Positions 7,892 to 23,947 of a stretch of 64,000 nt of DNA are shown here, one piece after another. The position numbers and the translations under genes were made by a program. The stretch is from Streptomyces sp. NBC_01304 (GTDB lineage Bacteria > Actinomycetota > Actinomycetes > Streptomycetales > Streptomycetaceae). The number at the start of each line of letters is the position of its first letter. Positions within the stretch are counted from its first letter, which is position 1. The stretch is taken from the NCBI RefSeq assembly GCF_035975855.1, contig NZ_CP109055.1:1984001-2048000 (forward strand). The letters are read 5' to 3'. The notes under the pieces are model-generated. The model had not been told where the DNA came from and ran no database searches. It was given only the letters and a program-made list of their open reading frames with translations.

Positions 7892-10800
7892 TCACCCGGC
7901 GAGCTCGCCGCGCGGCCGGCCGGCCGCGGCGCCCTCCAGGCGGCGGGCGACCTCGGGGACGTTGGGCTGCTCGAGCATGCTGAAGTGGTTGCCGGGCGAC
8001 TCGTCGATCAGGAGCCGGCCGCCGACCCGCTCCAGCCAGCCCATGTGCCAGCCGTCGAACAGCTCCGTCTCGGCCCGGATGAGGACCGCGTCGGTGCGCA
8101 GCGGGTCGCGCGGGGTGTCGCGGTACGTGAGCAGGGCGCGGGCGTGCCGCTGGTAGAGCTGGACCAGACGGCGCAGGTCCGCGGTGGAGCGGGCGTCGGC
8201 CCGCTCGTGGCCGGTGCCCTGGGTGAGCCTGACGACGTGCTCGATCCGGGCGTCGGAGTCCAGCGCCGCCAACTCCTCCTCGGTGACGTCCAGTTGACCG
8301 GCGAACGCGCCGAGGATCGCCGCGGACTCGCTGGTGGCGTAGCGCGGCGGCACCGGGTCGTCGATGCTGGCGCTGATGATCGTGAGCATCCCGACCTCTT
8401 CGCCCGCGGCCTCCAGCTGCCGGGCCATCTCGTACGAGACCATCCCGCCCATGCACCAGCCGCCGAGGTAATAGGGCCCCTCGGGCTGGACCGCGCGGAC
8501 CTCGGAGAGGTAGAGGCGGGCGATGTCCTCGACGGTGTCGGGGCGGGGCACGTCGGGGCCCGCGTACTCGGGTGCCTGGAAGGCGTAGAGCGGCTGGTCG
8601 GGGTGGAGCACGTCGACGAGTTCGGAGTAGCAGAACACGCTCCCGCCGAGCGGGTGCACCAGGAAGAACGGCGGGCGTTCGCCGGCCGAGCGCAGGGTGA
8701 CCAGGGTGGAGGCGGTGGCCTGCTGCTCGCCGTCGATGATCGAGGCGAGCTTCTCGATGGTGCCGCCCTCGAAGAGCGCCGCGACCGGCACTTCCACGTC
8801 CGTGATGTCGGGCAGCCGCATGATCACGCGCAGGGCGGAGATGGAGGTGCCGCCGAGGTCGAGGAACGGGTCGGTGACGCCGACCCGTTCGACGGACAGG
8901 ACATCGCGCCAGATCTCGGCGAGCTGTTCCTCGGTCTCGGTGCGCGGGGCGACGAACACCCCGGCTGTGGTCTGAGCGCGGTCGGGGGCGGGCAGGGCCT
9001 GCCGGTCGACCTTGCCGTTCGGCGTGAGCGGGAAGGCGTCCAGGACGACGAAGGCGCTCGGCACCATGTAGTCGGGAAGCGACTCGGCGGCCAGGGCGCG
9101 CAGTTCGGCGGTATCGGGCTGGGAACCGACGGCCCCGTCGGCGGTGAGGTAGGCGACCAGGCGGGTGCCGCCCGGCGCGTCGTCCCGGGCGGTGACCACG
9201 ACCCGCCCCACGGCGGGATGCCGGGCGAGGACCGTCTCGATCTCGCCCAGCTCGATCCGGAAGCCGCGCACCTTGACCTGGTGGTCGGAGCGCCCGAGGA
9301 ACTCCAGCCTGCCGTCGGGCAGTCGGCGGGCCACGTCACCGGTGCGGTACATCCGGGCGCCGGGCAGCCCGCCGTACGGGTCGGGCACGAAGCGCTCCGC
9401 CGTCAGGTCGCCGCGCCGCGAGTAGCCGCGGGCGAGGCCGTCGCCCGCGATGTACAGGTCGCCGGGCACGCCGTCGGGGACCAGGCCGTAGGAGGCGTCC
9501 AGGATGTGCACCTGGGTGCCGGCGATCGGGCGGCCGAGCGTGACGGGTTCGGCGGGCCGCACCCGGTCCAGGCAGGACCAGATGGTCGTCTCGGTCGGGC
9601 CGTACGCGTTCCACACCTCGCCGAACCGGTCGGTGAGGTCCCGGGCCAGTTCCTCGGGCAGCGCCTCGCCGCCCGATATCACCCGCAGCCGGGGGTCGGC
9701 GCCCAGGCCCGCCTCGACGAGCAGCCGCCAACTCGACGGCGTGGCCTGGACGATGGTCGCGCCCGAGGACTCCAGGTGCTCGCGCAGCCGGGCCCCGTCC
9801 ACCGCGATGTCGGGGGCGACGATCAGCTCGGCGCCGGTGAGCAGCGGCAGATAGACCTCCAGGCCCGCGATGTCGAAGGACAGCGAGGTCACCGCGAGCA
9901 GCCGGTCGGCGGGCGTGATGCGCAGATCGCGGCCGAAGGAGAACAGCAGGTTGAGCAGGGCCCGGTGCGGCACCTGCACGCCCTTGGGCAGGCCCGTCGA
10001 GCCCGAGGTGTAGATGACGTACGCGAGGTGGTCCGGGCCCGCGAGCCAGGGCAGGTCGACGTCCGGGCGGTCCGCCGCGGTGGCGGCGGTGACCTCGATG
10101 ACGGCCGTGCCCTCGGGGGTCCGGGGCGGGGTGGACCCGGCGCCCGTGAGGAGCACCGGCACCGCGGCGTCGTCGAGCATGTAGGCGAGCCGGTCCGCCG
10201 GATAGCCCGGGTCCAACGGCACATACGCGCCACCGGCCTTGAGCACCGCGACCAGGCTGACGATCAGTTCCAGGGAGCGGTCCAGGTGGACGCCGACCAG
10301 GGTGTCCGGGCCGACGCCGTGGTCGCGCAGCTCCCAGGCGAGGCGGTTGGAGCGGGCGCCCAGCTCGGCGTACGTGAGGGTGTCGGTGCCGAACCGGACC
10401 GCCACCGCGTCGGGGGTCTTCGCCGCACGCTCGGCGAGCAGCTCGGGCAGGGTGCGCTCCAGGGACCAGCCCTCCGCGGTGTCGTTCCACTCGCGCAGCA
10501 GCCGCTCGCGCTCGGCCGCGTCGAGGAGTTCGGTGGCGTGCACGGCGGCCGAGGGATCCTCGACGAGCGCGGCGAGAGCCCTGGCGTAGTAGCCGCCGAT
10601 GGTCTCGACGCGTGCGGCGGTGAACTGCGCGGCGTCGTAGTTGATGCGCAGCCCGACCTCGCCGGTGGCCGGGTCGGTGCCGAAGTTTGCCGTGAAGGGG
10701 AAGTTGGTCTGCTCGAAGAACTCCCCGCCCGTGATGGACAGTTGGTCCAGTTCGAGCTCGTAGCTGCGGAAGCTGCGGTGGTCCACGACCGTCTCGAACA

Positions 10801-11836
10801 GCGGCCCCTGGCGCAGGTCCTGCAGCAGCTGGGCGAGCGGGTAGCGGCGGTGCGGCAGCGCGTCGGTCTCCTGGTGGTGGATCCGCTGGGCCAGCTCGGT
10901 CCAGGTGGCGCCCGCCACGTCGGCCACCAGCGGCAGCGTGTTCAGGAACAGGCCGACGACCTGGTCGCCGTCCGCGGTCTCGGGCCGGCCGTTGCTGACC
11001 CGGCCGGTGACGACGCGGGACTGTCCGGTGAGCAGCGAGAGGACCCGGGCGTGCGCGGCGAACATCACGGCCTTCACCCCCACCCCGGCGTCGGCCGCCA
11101 CCTTGCGCAGCCGGTCGCCGATGCCCTCGGGCAGCGGCACTTGGTGGAGGCGGGCCGTGCGCTCGTCGAGGCGGCCCGCGTCTTCGTGCCGGGGCAGCCC
11201 GGTGAAGTCGCTGTCGGCGAGCAGCGCCGTCCAGTAGGCGCGGTCCTCGTCGGACGCCAGGGCCGCCTGCTCCAGCGCCAGATAGTCGCGGAACCGGGTG
11301 ACCGGCGCGGGGGCGGCGCTGAAGGTGCCGCCGAGCCCGGCGTCGTACCCCTCAAGGAGCTGTGCGGTGACCAGCGACAGGCTCCAGCCGTCGAGCACGG
11401 CGTGGTGGAAGCTCAGATTGAGCTGGAAGTCGCTGTCGGAGAAGACCTGTACGTGCACGGCGAGCAGCGGCGCCTTCGTCAGCACGAACGGCGTGCCCTT
11501 CTCCCGCGCGGTCCACTCGGCGATGCGCGCGGCCTGTTCGGCGGGGTCGAGTCCGCGCAGGTCGTCGACGGTGAGCGGGGTCTCGACCGTGGCGTGCACC
11601 AGCTGCATGGGTTGGCTGAAGCGGGTCACGTCGAAGCTGGACCGCAGGATGTCGTGGCGGGCGAGGACCGCGTCGAGGGATCTGCGCAGGGCCGCCTCGT
11701 CGAAGGGCCCGGACAGCCGGATGCCGGAGATGTCGTGGTAGGTGGGCGTGTCACCGTCCGCGAAGCTGTGGAAGAGCATTCCGGACTGGAGCAGGGTGAG
11801 GGGATAGGCGTCGATGATGTCGTCGGCAGACGGCAC
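7892..11836 (-). CDS. NRPS module C-A-T-TE with a Cys-type thioesterase
   Basis: The GTG start at 11836 (GGAAGGA six bases before) gives 1314 aa. The condensation domain (about 1-440) has HHAVLDG near 142 and opens AYPLTLLQSGMLFHS, unlike the LSWTQERLWF of the other C domains. The adenylation domain (about 455-960) has YTSGSTGLPKG near 607. Its pocket reads D-I-L-Q-I-G-A-I-W-(K), closest to glycine-type codes. The carrier (about 970-1050) has LGGTS with Ser998. The thioesterase (about 1070-1310) has LGGWCMGG with Cys1128 where Ser is usual, and a catalytic-type His in GNHFSML. It is the only module with a TE, so it should add the last residue and release the peptide by hydrolysis or cyclisation. 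Confidence 0.95.
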   Translation of the reverse strand: MPSADDIIDAYPLTLLQSGMLFHSFADGDTPTYHDISGIRLSGPFDEAALRRSLDAVLARHDILRSSFDVTRFSQPMQLVHATVETPLTVDDLRGLDPAEQAARIAEWTAREKGTPFVLTKAPLLAVHVQVFSDSDFQLNLSFHHAVLDGWSLSLVTAQLLEGYDAGLGGTFSAAPAPVTRFRDYLALEQAALASDEDRAYWTALLADSDFTGLPRHEDAGRLDERTARLHQVPLPEGIGDRLRKVAADAGVGVKAVMFAAHARVLSLLTGQSRVVTGRVSNGRPETADGDQVVGLFLNTLPLVADVAGATWTELAQRIHHQETDALPHRRYPLAQLLQDLRQGPLFETVVDHRSFRSYELELDQLSITGGEFFEQTNFPFTANFGTDPATGEVGLRINYDAAQFTAARVETIGGYYARALAALVEDPSAAVHATELLDAAERERLLREWNDTAEGWSLERTLPELLAERAAKTPDAVAVRFGTDTLTYAELGARSNRLAWELRDHGVGPDTLVGVHLDRSLELIVSLVAVLKAGGAYVPLDPGYPADRLAYMLDDAAVPVLLTGAGSTPPRTPEGTAVIEVTAATAADRPDVDLPWLAGPDHLAYVIYTSGSTGLPKGVQVPHRALLNLLFSFGRDLRITPADRLLAVTSLSFDIAGLEVYLPLLTGAELIVAPDIAVDGARLREHLESSGATIVQATPSSWRLLVEAGLGADPRLRVISGGEALPEELARDLTDRFGEVWNAYGPTETTIWSCLDRVRPAEPVTLGRPIAGTQVHILDASYGLVPDGVPGDLYIAGDGLARGYSRRGDLTAERFVPDPYGGLPGARMYRTGDVARRLPDGRLEFLGRSDHQVKVRGFRIELGEIETVLARHPAVGRVVVTARDDAPGGTRLVAYLTADGAVGSQPDTAELRALAAESLPDYMVPSAFVVLDAFPLTPNGKVDRQALPAPDRAQTTAGVFVAPRTETEEQLAEIWRDVLSVERVGVTDPFLDLGGTSISALRVIMRLPDITDVEVPVAALFEGGTIEKLASIIDGEQQATASTLVTLRSAGERPPFFLVHPLGGSVFCYSELVDVLHPDQPLYAFQAPEYAGPDVPRPDTVEDIARLYLSEVRAVQPEGPYYLGGWCMGGMVSYEMARQLEAAGEEVGMLTIISASIDDPVPPRYATSESAAILGAFAGQLDVTEEELAALDSDARIEHVVRLTQGTGHERADARSTADLRRLVQLYQRHARALLTYRDTPRDPLRTDAVLIRAETELFDGWHMGWLERVGGRLLIDESPGNHFSMLEQPNVPEVARRLEGAAAGRPRGELAG

Positions 11837-11970
11837 GGTGGATCCTTCCGGGTGGGTCGAGGGGGTACGCGGGTGGGCTCGCCCGGCTGAAGGGCGAGCG
11901 GCCGTTTCGGGGGCGCGGCCGGCGAGGCATGCGGTCGGCGAGGCGTGCGGTCGGTCAGCAGCGCGGCCGG

Positions 11971-18317
<6,347 letters not shown>

Positions 18318-18321
<4 letters not shown>

Positions 18322-21300
18322 CGTGGGTCCTTGTCGGATCGTGGGTCCGTGTCGGAAGGAGAACGGAGTGGAGAGGTACGGGCCGGGTGGGGGGCCGGTG
18401 CGGCGAGGTGCGGGCCGGGTGGCGCGGAGAGGTCGAGGAGTTCCGAGCGGAAGCGGTCGGCGATCTCGGCGAGCGCCTGCGCGTCGAGCAGCCCTTCGGG
18501 CGCCAGGACGGCGCCCGTGTAGCTCAGGCCGTCGTCCCACAGCTCGCAGCACAGCTCGGTCTGCGGGCCCAGGGGCGGGGCGGCCAGCGGCGTGAACCGC
18601 ACGCCGTCCGGGGTCAGTTGGGGCGGCCCGGTGCGCTGGAGGGCGAGGATGTTCTGGTAGAGCGGGGCGCGGCCGTCGGGCGGGCGTGGGGCGAGCGCGG
18701 CGATCTCGTCGGTGGGGAGCGCCGGGTGCGCGAGGACGTCGAAGAGCCGCTCCCGGGCGAGGGCGAGCAGTTCGCCGGGCGGCTGCGCGGGATCCGCGGT
18801 GATGCGGACCGGCAGACCGTTGGCGAGATACCCGACGGTCCGTTCTTCCTGTGGACCGCGGGTGTCGACGACGGTGCCGATCGTGAGGTCGTACTGCCCG
18901 GTGACCTTGGCCAGCGTCCGCCACCAGGCGGCAAGCAGCACGACCAGCGCGGGGCAGCGCTCGGCGGCGGCCAACTCCTTTACCCTCGAGGCCTGTTCAC
19001 CGCTGAGGCGCACCGGATGTGCGACCACGTCACGGGTCCACAGCTCCCGCATGGACGGCGCAGCACCGTACGGCAGGGCGAGGGCGGGCGCGTCCTCGAC
19101 CTGGCCGCGCCAGAACGCGCGCTGCCGTTCCCGCTCCGCGGGGGCGAGGCCGGCGTCCTCGGGCGGCCCGGGCGCCGCCGCCGGCGGGGACCCCGCGTAC
19201 GCGGCGGCCAGGTCCGCCATGACGACGGCGTCGGAGGCACCGTCGTACACGAGGTGGTGGACGCCGATGAGCAGCAGGTGGCGGCGCGGCCCGAGGGTGA
19301 GCAACGCGCCCGCGAACAGCGGGCCCCGGTCGAGATCGTGCAGTCCCGCCGCCAGCTCCTCGACGAGCTGCTGCTCCTCCCACTGGCCCCACTCCGCCCG
19401 CTCCGGATCGCCCGCGCTGCGGCGGACCGTGAGCGGGACCGGCGCGGCCCTGCCGGCCACGCTGCGGCGGGGACGGGCGCCCTGGCGGGGGAACGACGTC
19501 CGCAGGGCGGGGTGGGCGGCGGCCACCGCGGTCAGGGCCTGCCGCAGCCGGTCGGGGTCGAGCGGGCCGGTCACCTCGGTACGGGTGACGACCACATGTC
19601 CGGGTGCCCCCGGGGCCAGCCGCTCGGCCAGCCAGAACCGCCGCTCGCCGGGCGAGAGTTGGCCGGTGTCGGCGCCCGCACCCGCACCTATGTGCGTGTC
19701 TGTGCCCGGCACGTCGGCGGCCTCGCGCGCGGGGGTCGCCGGGCGCTGTCGTACGAGGTCTTCGAGGGCGGCGACGCTCGGGTGCCGGTACACATCGCGG
19801 GCGGACAGCGAGAGCCCGCACTGCCGCGAGAGCCGTGCCGCGACGCGCAGCACCTGCAGCGAGTTCGCACCGGCGTCGAGCAGGTCGGCGTCGGCGCCGA
19901 GCGCGGGCAGCGCGAGGATCTCCCGCACCGCCCGCAGCACGGCCGACTCGGAGCCGTCACCGGCGCCGCTCCCGCTGGGGCCGCCTGCCTCGGCGCCGTT
20001 GCCGCCGAGGCCGCCGTCCCCTTCCCCGCTCTTGGCGGGGCTGTCTTTTCCGGCTTCACCGGCTTCCCCGGCATCGCTCGTGCCGGGCTCTCCGCCCGCC
20101 GCCCCGGCGCCGGGCCGCGCGAGCGCCCACGCCTCGACGGCGCGCAGGTCCGCCTTGCCGGTGGGGCCCAGCGGTACCGGCTCCAGGTGCAGGAACCGGT
20201 CCGGTCGCAGATAGCCGGCCAGCGTCGCCGCGGCGTGCCCGCGCAACCGCGCGTCCGGCAGCGCACGGCCCGACCCGGTGACGTACACGCAGACCGTGCC
20301 GACGACAGTGGACCGCTCATCGCGCACCGGCACCAGGAACGCCTGCCGCACACCCGGGAGTTCGGCGATCCGCCGTTCCACCTCGCCCGGCTCGACCCGA
20401 TGCCCCCGGATCTTGAACTGGCGGTCCAGCCTGCCGAGGAAGGAGAGCCGCCCCGAGCCGTCGAGGACGACCCGGTCGCCGGTGCGGTACGCGCGCAGCG
20501 CACCGTGGCCCGGCAGCGTCAGCGTGGCGAAGCGGCGCTCGTCCTCCTCGGGCCGGGCGAGATAGCCGAGGGCGAGCCCGTCACCGGCCACCCACAGCTC
20601 CCCGGCAGTCCCGTGCTCCACCGGCCGGCCCGCCGCGTCCAGGACGGCAAGGAGCGTGCCGCGCACCGGAGAGCCCAGTGGAATCCCGTACGGGCCGTCG
20701 TCCAGCTGCCTGCCGATGTCGTACGTCGACACGAACACCATGGACTCCACCGGGCCGTAGCCATTGGTGAGGCGCAGCCCGGGGAAGCGGGCCCGCAGCG
20801 CGGCGACATGCGGCTCGGACAGGCGCTCACCGCCGGTCATCAGGTGCTGGATGCCCTCGAACGCGTCGATGTCCTCGTCGACGAGGAGATTGACCAACGA
20901 GCTGGTCAGCCAGGCGGTGTTGACCTGCTGTCCGCCGATCAGCGCGCGCAGCCCGTCGGGCGTGAGCAGCCGCTCGGCCGGCACCACACAGCACCCCCCG
21001 TTCATCAGCGGCCCGAACACCTCCAGCGCACCGGCGTCCCAGTAGGGCGCGGCGAGCAGGGGCATGACGGTCCCGCGTCCGAACGCGGCGAACCCGCCGT
21101 CGACGAACGTGCGGACGAAGGCACGGTGCGGTACGACCACGCCCTTGGGCCGCCCGGTGGAACCGGAGGTGAAGAACACGCAGGCCGCATCCCCGGCACC
21201 GGGCATGCCGGCCGTCGCGTGCCCGGGTGCTGCGGCACGGACCGCCCTGACCCGGGCGCCGTCGGTGTCGACGGCGTCGAGCACGACCGTGGCGTCCAGG

Positions 21301-21638
21301 TCGGCGAGCACCCCGTCGACGCGCTCGGCAGGCCAGTCGGGGTCCACCGCCGCATAGGCCGCGCCCGCGAGCAGCACACCCAGCGCGGCGATCGCGAAGG
21401 CCGCGCCGGGAACGGCCCTGACCGGCACGAACGCACCGGGCCGTACCCCCGCCCCGGTGAGCAGATCGCGGATCTCGTAGGCGCGCCGCACCAGTTCGGC
21501 GTACGTGACCCGGTCCTCGCCGGGCCCGCACAACGCGGGCGCCTGCGGGAAGCGGGCCGCCTGCGCGAGCACCGCCGCGTGCACCGTCTCCTCCTCCCCT
21601 ATGGGCGCACCGGGGCGGACGGCGATCGAAAGGCTCAC
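18318..21638 (-). CDS. NRPS starter A-T-C
   Basis: The GTG start at 21638 overlaps the stop of the carrier gene (GTGA); the protein has 1106 aa. The A domain (about 20-510) has FFTSGSTGRPKG near 159, YRTGD, and GPTGKAD as A10. Its pocket reads D-A-L-W-M-G-G-V-F, nearest to valine-type codes (DAxWxGGTF). A linker of about 60 residues rich in Gly, Ala, Ser and Glu (about 510-570) precedes the T domain, whose site is GANS near 590. A full C domain (about 650-1080) with HHLVYDG near 796 ends the protein. With no C domain ahead of A, it probably initiates. Because the next synthetase also begins with C, two C domains meet at this junction. Confidence 0.93.
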
Positions 21639-21880
21639 GGCAGACGGGGGGCGTCGGCCAGCGCGTCGGCCAGTTGCGCCGGCGTCAGTTGCAGTACGTC
21701 CGTGAAGTCGGCCTCGATCTGCCAGGTCTCCTCGATCCGGGCGACGACGAGGACGGCATGGAACGAGTCGCCGCCCTGCGCGACGAACGAGGCGTCGGCC
21801 ACCGCTTCGCCGCCGAGTACCTCGGCGACTATGCGGAGCACGTTCTCCGGGTCCAGGGCAGGACGTTCTACGAGCTCCAT
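21635..21880 (-). CDS. Free-standing peptidyl carrier protein
   Basis: The ATG at 21880 (GGAGAG nine bases upstream) gives an 81-aa carrier with AQGGDSFHAVLV, the Ser being the phosphopantetheine site. A longer frame exists upstream but its extra residues look non-coding. It is the first gene of the NRPS operon and its TGA overlaps the GTG of the A-T-C synthetase. No A domain is fused to it, while a free A domain closes the operon. Loading of this carrier by that A domain, and its use between the two tandem C domains, is inferred from counting domains. Confidence 0.88.
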   Translation of the reverse strand: MELVERPALDPENVLRIVAEVLGGEAVADASFVAQGGDSFHAVLVVARIEETWQIEADFTDVLQLTPAQLADALADAPRLP

Positions 21881-22629
21881 CTGTGGTGTCTCTCCGATGA
21901 GTTGGGGTGCGGCACGGGGCAGGACAGGGCGCGGCACGGCAGCGTGAACCGGCCGCGGAAGGCGACAGCAAAAGGAAGGGAAGAAGGGCAGGAAGCCAGG
22001 AACCAGTGAGGAGCGGAGGCAAGAGTTCGCCTGCCGACGCAAGCCCCGCGAGAGGGCGAGAAGGGGCGTGGATCAGGCGGTGTGCTGCTGCACGGTCAGG
22101 CTCAACACGAGGAGGACCACACGCGACCGAAGTCGATGTGGTTGCGGGTGACCAGCGGCAGTGGTGCGGGCATGGCGCCAGTGGAGCACCGGCGCGTCGG
22201 CCCCGTCAACAGACTCCAGGCTTGGCCGGATGCTTGCCACACCGCGTTCACACTGCCGTAGTGGAGCGCTCTCGGACGTGGGTAAATCCCACTCGCCCGC
22301 CCTCGTCTTTGACTCAACTACCGCTAGGGCGGCGGGAGCCGGCGAGGGTGTCGCCGATGCGGAGCCCTGCTGCGGCCTGCGGGCTCCCCAAAGGAGGCAT
22401 GGACCCGAGCACCCCGAGTAGATCAACTCGCCCCGCCTACAGCGCCACAGGGGACATGGCCGTCCTCGGTCATGCTGCCCGCGGGGAGCCAGCGGCGGGG
22501 GAAGGCCGTGGCCAACGTGCTGTCTGGTCTCGCTGGGGATGGAGCATCAGTTCCGTGCCGACGCCACATCTGGGGTGCGCGTCCACCGTGGCCACGGCAA
22601 CTCACTGATCGCCTTGCGTGACCTTCCCG
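21881..22629. other. 749-bp gene-poor region upstream of the NRPS operon
   Basis: Short open frames occur on both strands here but none has a recognisable domain, convincing start or typical coding look. The operon promoter should lie here, because the carrier at 21880 is its first gene. I could not fix -10/-35 boxes. The stretch 21965-22040 is purine-rich on the plus strand. No cluster-specific regulator gene is present on this side. Confidence 0.5.
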
Positions 22630-23026
22630 TCAGCCAGGGGAGCAGTGTTGCTGGTGCCCAGAGACCGTGGTCGCGCTCTCTCCGGGCGTTCCCGGCTCTG
22701 AAGCCGCGGGTGCCTGGGCGGCCTTCGGCGAGGGAATCGCGAAGGCGATCAGCACCCCGAGCAGGGTGAGCCCGGCCGACACATGAACGGCCGTCTGCAA
22801 GCCGCCGACGAAGTCCGCGATGCCCGAGCGGCTGGCCGGTGCCGCGATGGCGACCAGGACGGCCAGGCCCACGGCGCTGCCGATCTGCTGCGATGTCGAG
22901 GCGGTCGCCGAGGCCACGCCCTGCTGCTCCGGGGCGACGCCGGTTGCGGCGGCCACCCACATGCCGGTCCAGGTGACACCTTGGCCGATGCCCAGGAACA
23001 CGATGGCGGCGAGCAGCGGGGCATAC
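22630..23026 (-). pseudogene. C-terminal remnant of an MFS (DHA2/EmrB-type) transporter
   Basis: Reading leftwards from about 23026, the frame encodes YAPLLAAIVFLGIGQGVTW, then GVAPEQQGVASATASTSQQI and GSAVGLAVLVAIAAPA. These are the last helices of a 14-helix drug exporter, where 'APEQQGVASATASTSQQIGSAVG' is the family's late signature. It ends at the stop at 22630. Upstream of YAPLL the frame no longer resembles a transporter, and a different gene fragment begins on the other strand at the same place. The first three quarters of the gene are missing, so it cannot be functional. Confidence 0.75.
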
Positions 23027-23533
23027 CTGCCGTCACTCCGCGCCTTCCTCGTCGGCCGTATCACGTTCCTCGTGATGGCCGGGATCATGGTGATCGGCGC
23101 GTTCAGGGTCATGGACGCCGCAGCCGAGACCGAGTGGAGCGACGACGAACTGGCCTCCGCGGTACGGCAGGGCACGGCCCAGTTGGACGGATCCTCCTTC
23201 GTCGGCGAGCTCGGAGCCGGTGACGGTGACGCGGGTGCCACCGGGCCCGGCTCCGCCTCCGACGCCACGACGATCGAGGACGTGGTCCGCGAACACAGCG
23301 GCGGCGAGGCCCCACCGTCCGGCGTCTCGGCTGAGCCTGTGGAACCGCACACAGCAGCCGACGCCCGCTACACGGTCACCGCCTCCGGCACGGAGGCCAC
23401 CTTCTGCATCAGCGTCCGCCAAAGGCGGTCGAAAGCCGACGACTACCAAGGCGTGGGAGTGGCCGGTGGCCAGAGCTCCGTCACCCTGCCCGGCCACAGG
23501 CTCGCCGCGACCAGCCACACAGGACCATGTTGA
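23027..23533 (+). pseudogene. Membrane-anchored or secreted hypothetical protein, probably 5' truncated
   Basis: The plus frame from the junction near 23027 reads LRAFLVGRITFLVMAGIMVIGAF, a membrane segment, then an acidic Ala/Gly/Asp-rich linker and a C-terminal YTVTASGTEATFCISVR region ending at 23533. It looks like a natural exported protein, but no ribosome binding site precedes the candidate starts at GTG 23072 or ATG 23075. The frame runs back into the antisense of the MFS remnant. The likeliest reading is a gene that lost its beginning in the rearrangement that also cut the MFS gene. I do not recognise the family. Confidence 0.45.
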
Positions 23534-23947
23534 CCGCCCTCACGGCACCGTCAACATAGGTGCACAACACGCAAGTTGATGGGTCCGGGGCCCGGACGAG
23601 TCGCCCAGCGCCAACCTGGCGTACGAGCGTTGCGCATGGCCGCGTGCACCGCACCAGCGCATCGGTCACCCTGCCTGCAACGTCTCGCCGCCCCTTCCGG
23701 CGGGCCGTACGAACTGCACCGGGTACGACCGGGATGCCCGTCAGGCTCGGCGTGCGCAAGGCCTCGCCCCCTCCGCCCGTCGGCACGCATCCGCGCGCCG
23801 AGGGATCAGTCACTACCTCGGGCCAGGACTTACAGACGTACGTCGACTGTCATCGCTGGGTGTTCGCTCACCGCCGCGGGGTGCCGGTGGCTTCGCCCTT
23901 GACCGCGCCAAGGCCGCGTCGTACGGCGATATGTCACCCCAGGCCCC
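23534..23947. other. 414-bp stretch without a recognised gene
   Basis: Open frames on both strands here give low-complexity Arg/Pro/Ala-rich translations typical of shadows in high-GC DNA. I see no domain, strong start signal or hairpin. It separates the truncated genes from the MocR gene. Confidence 0.4.

Noticed and set aside
11837..11970. Upstream extension of the C-A-T-TE frame into 13030
   Set aside because: The extension is out of frame with the upstream synthetase and has no domain. GTG 11836 has a good ribosome binding site and starts directly at the C domain.
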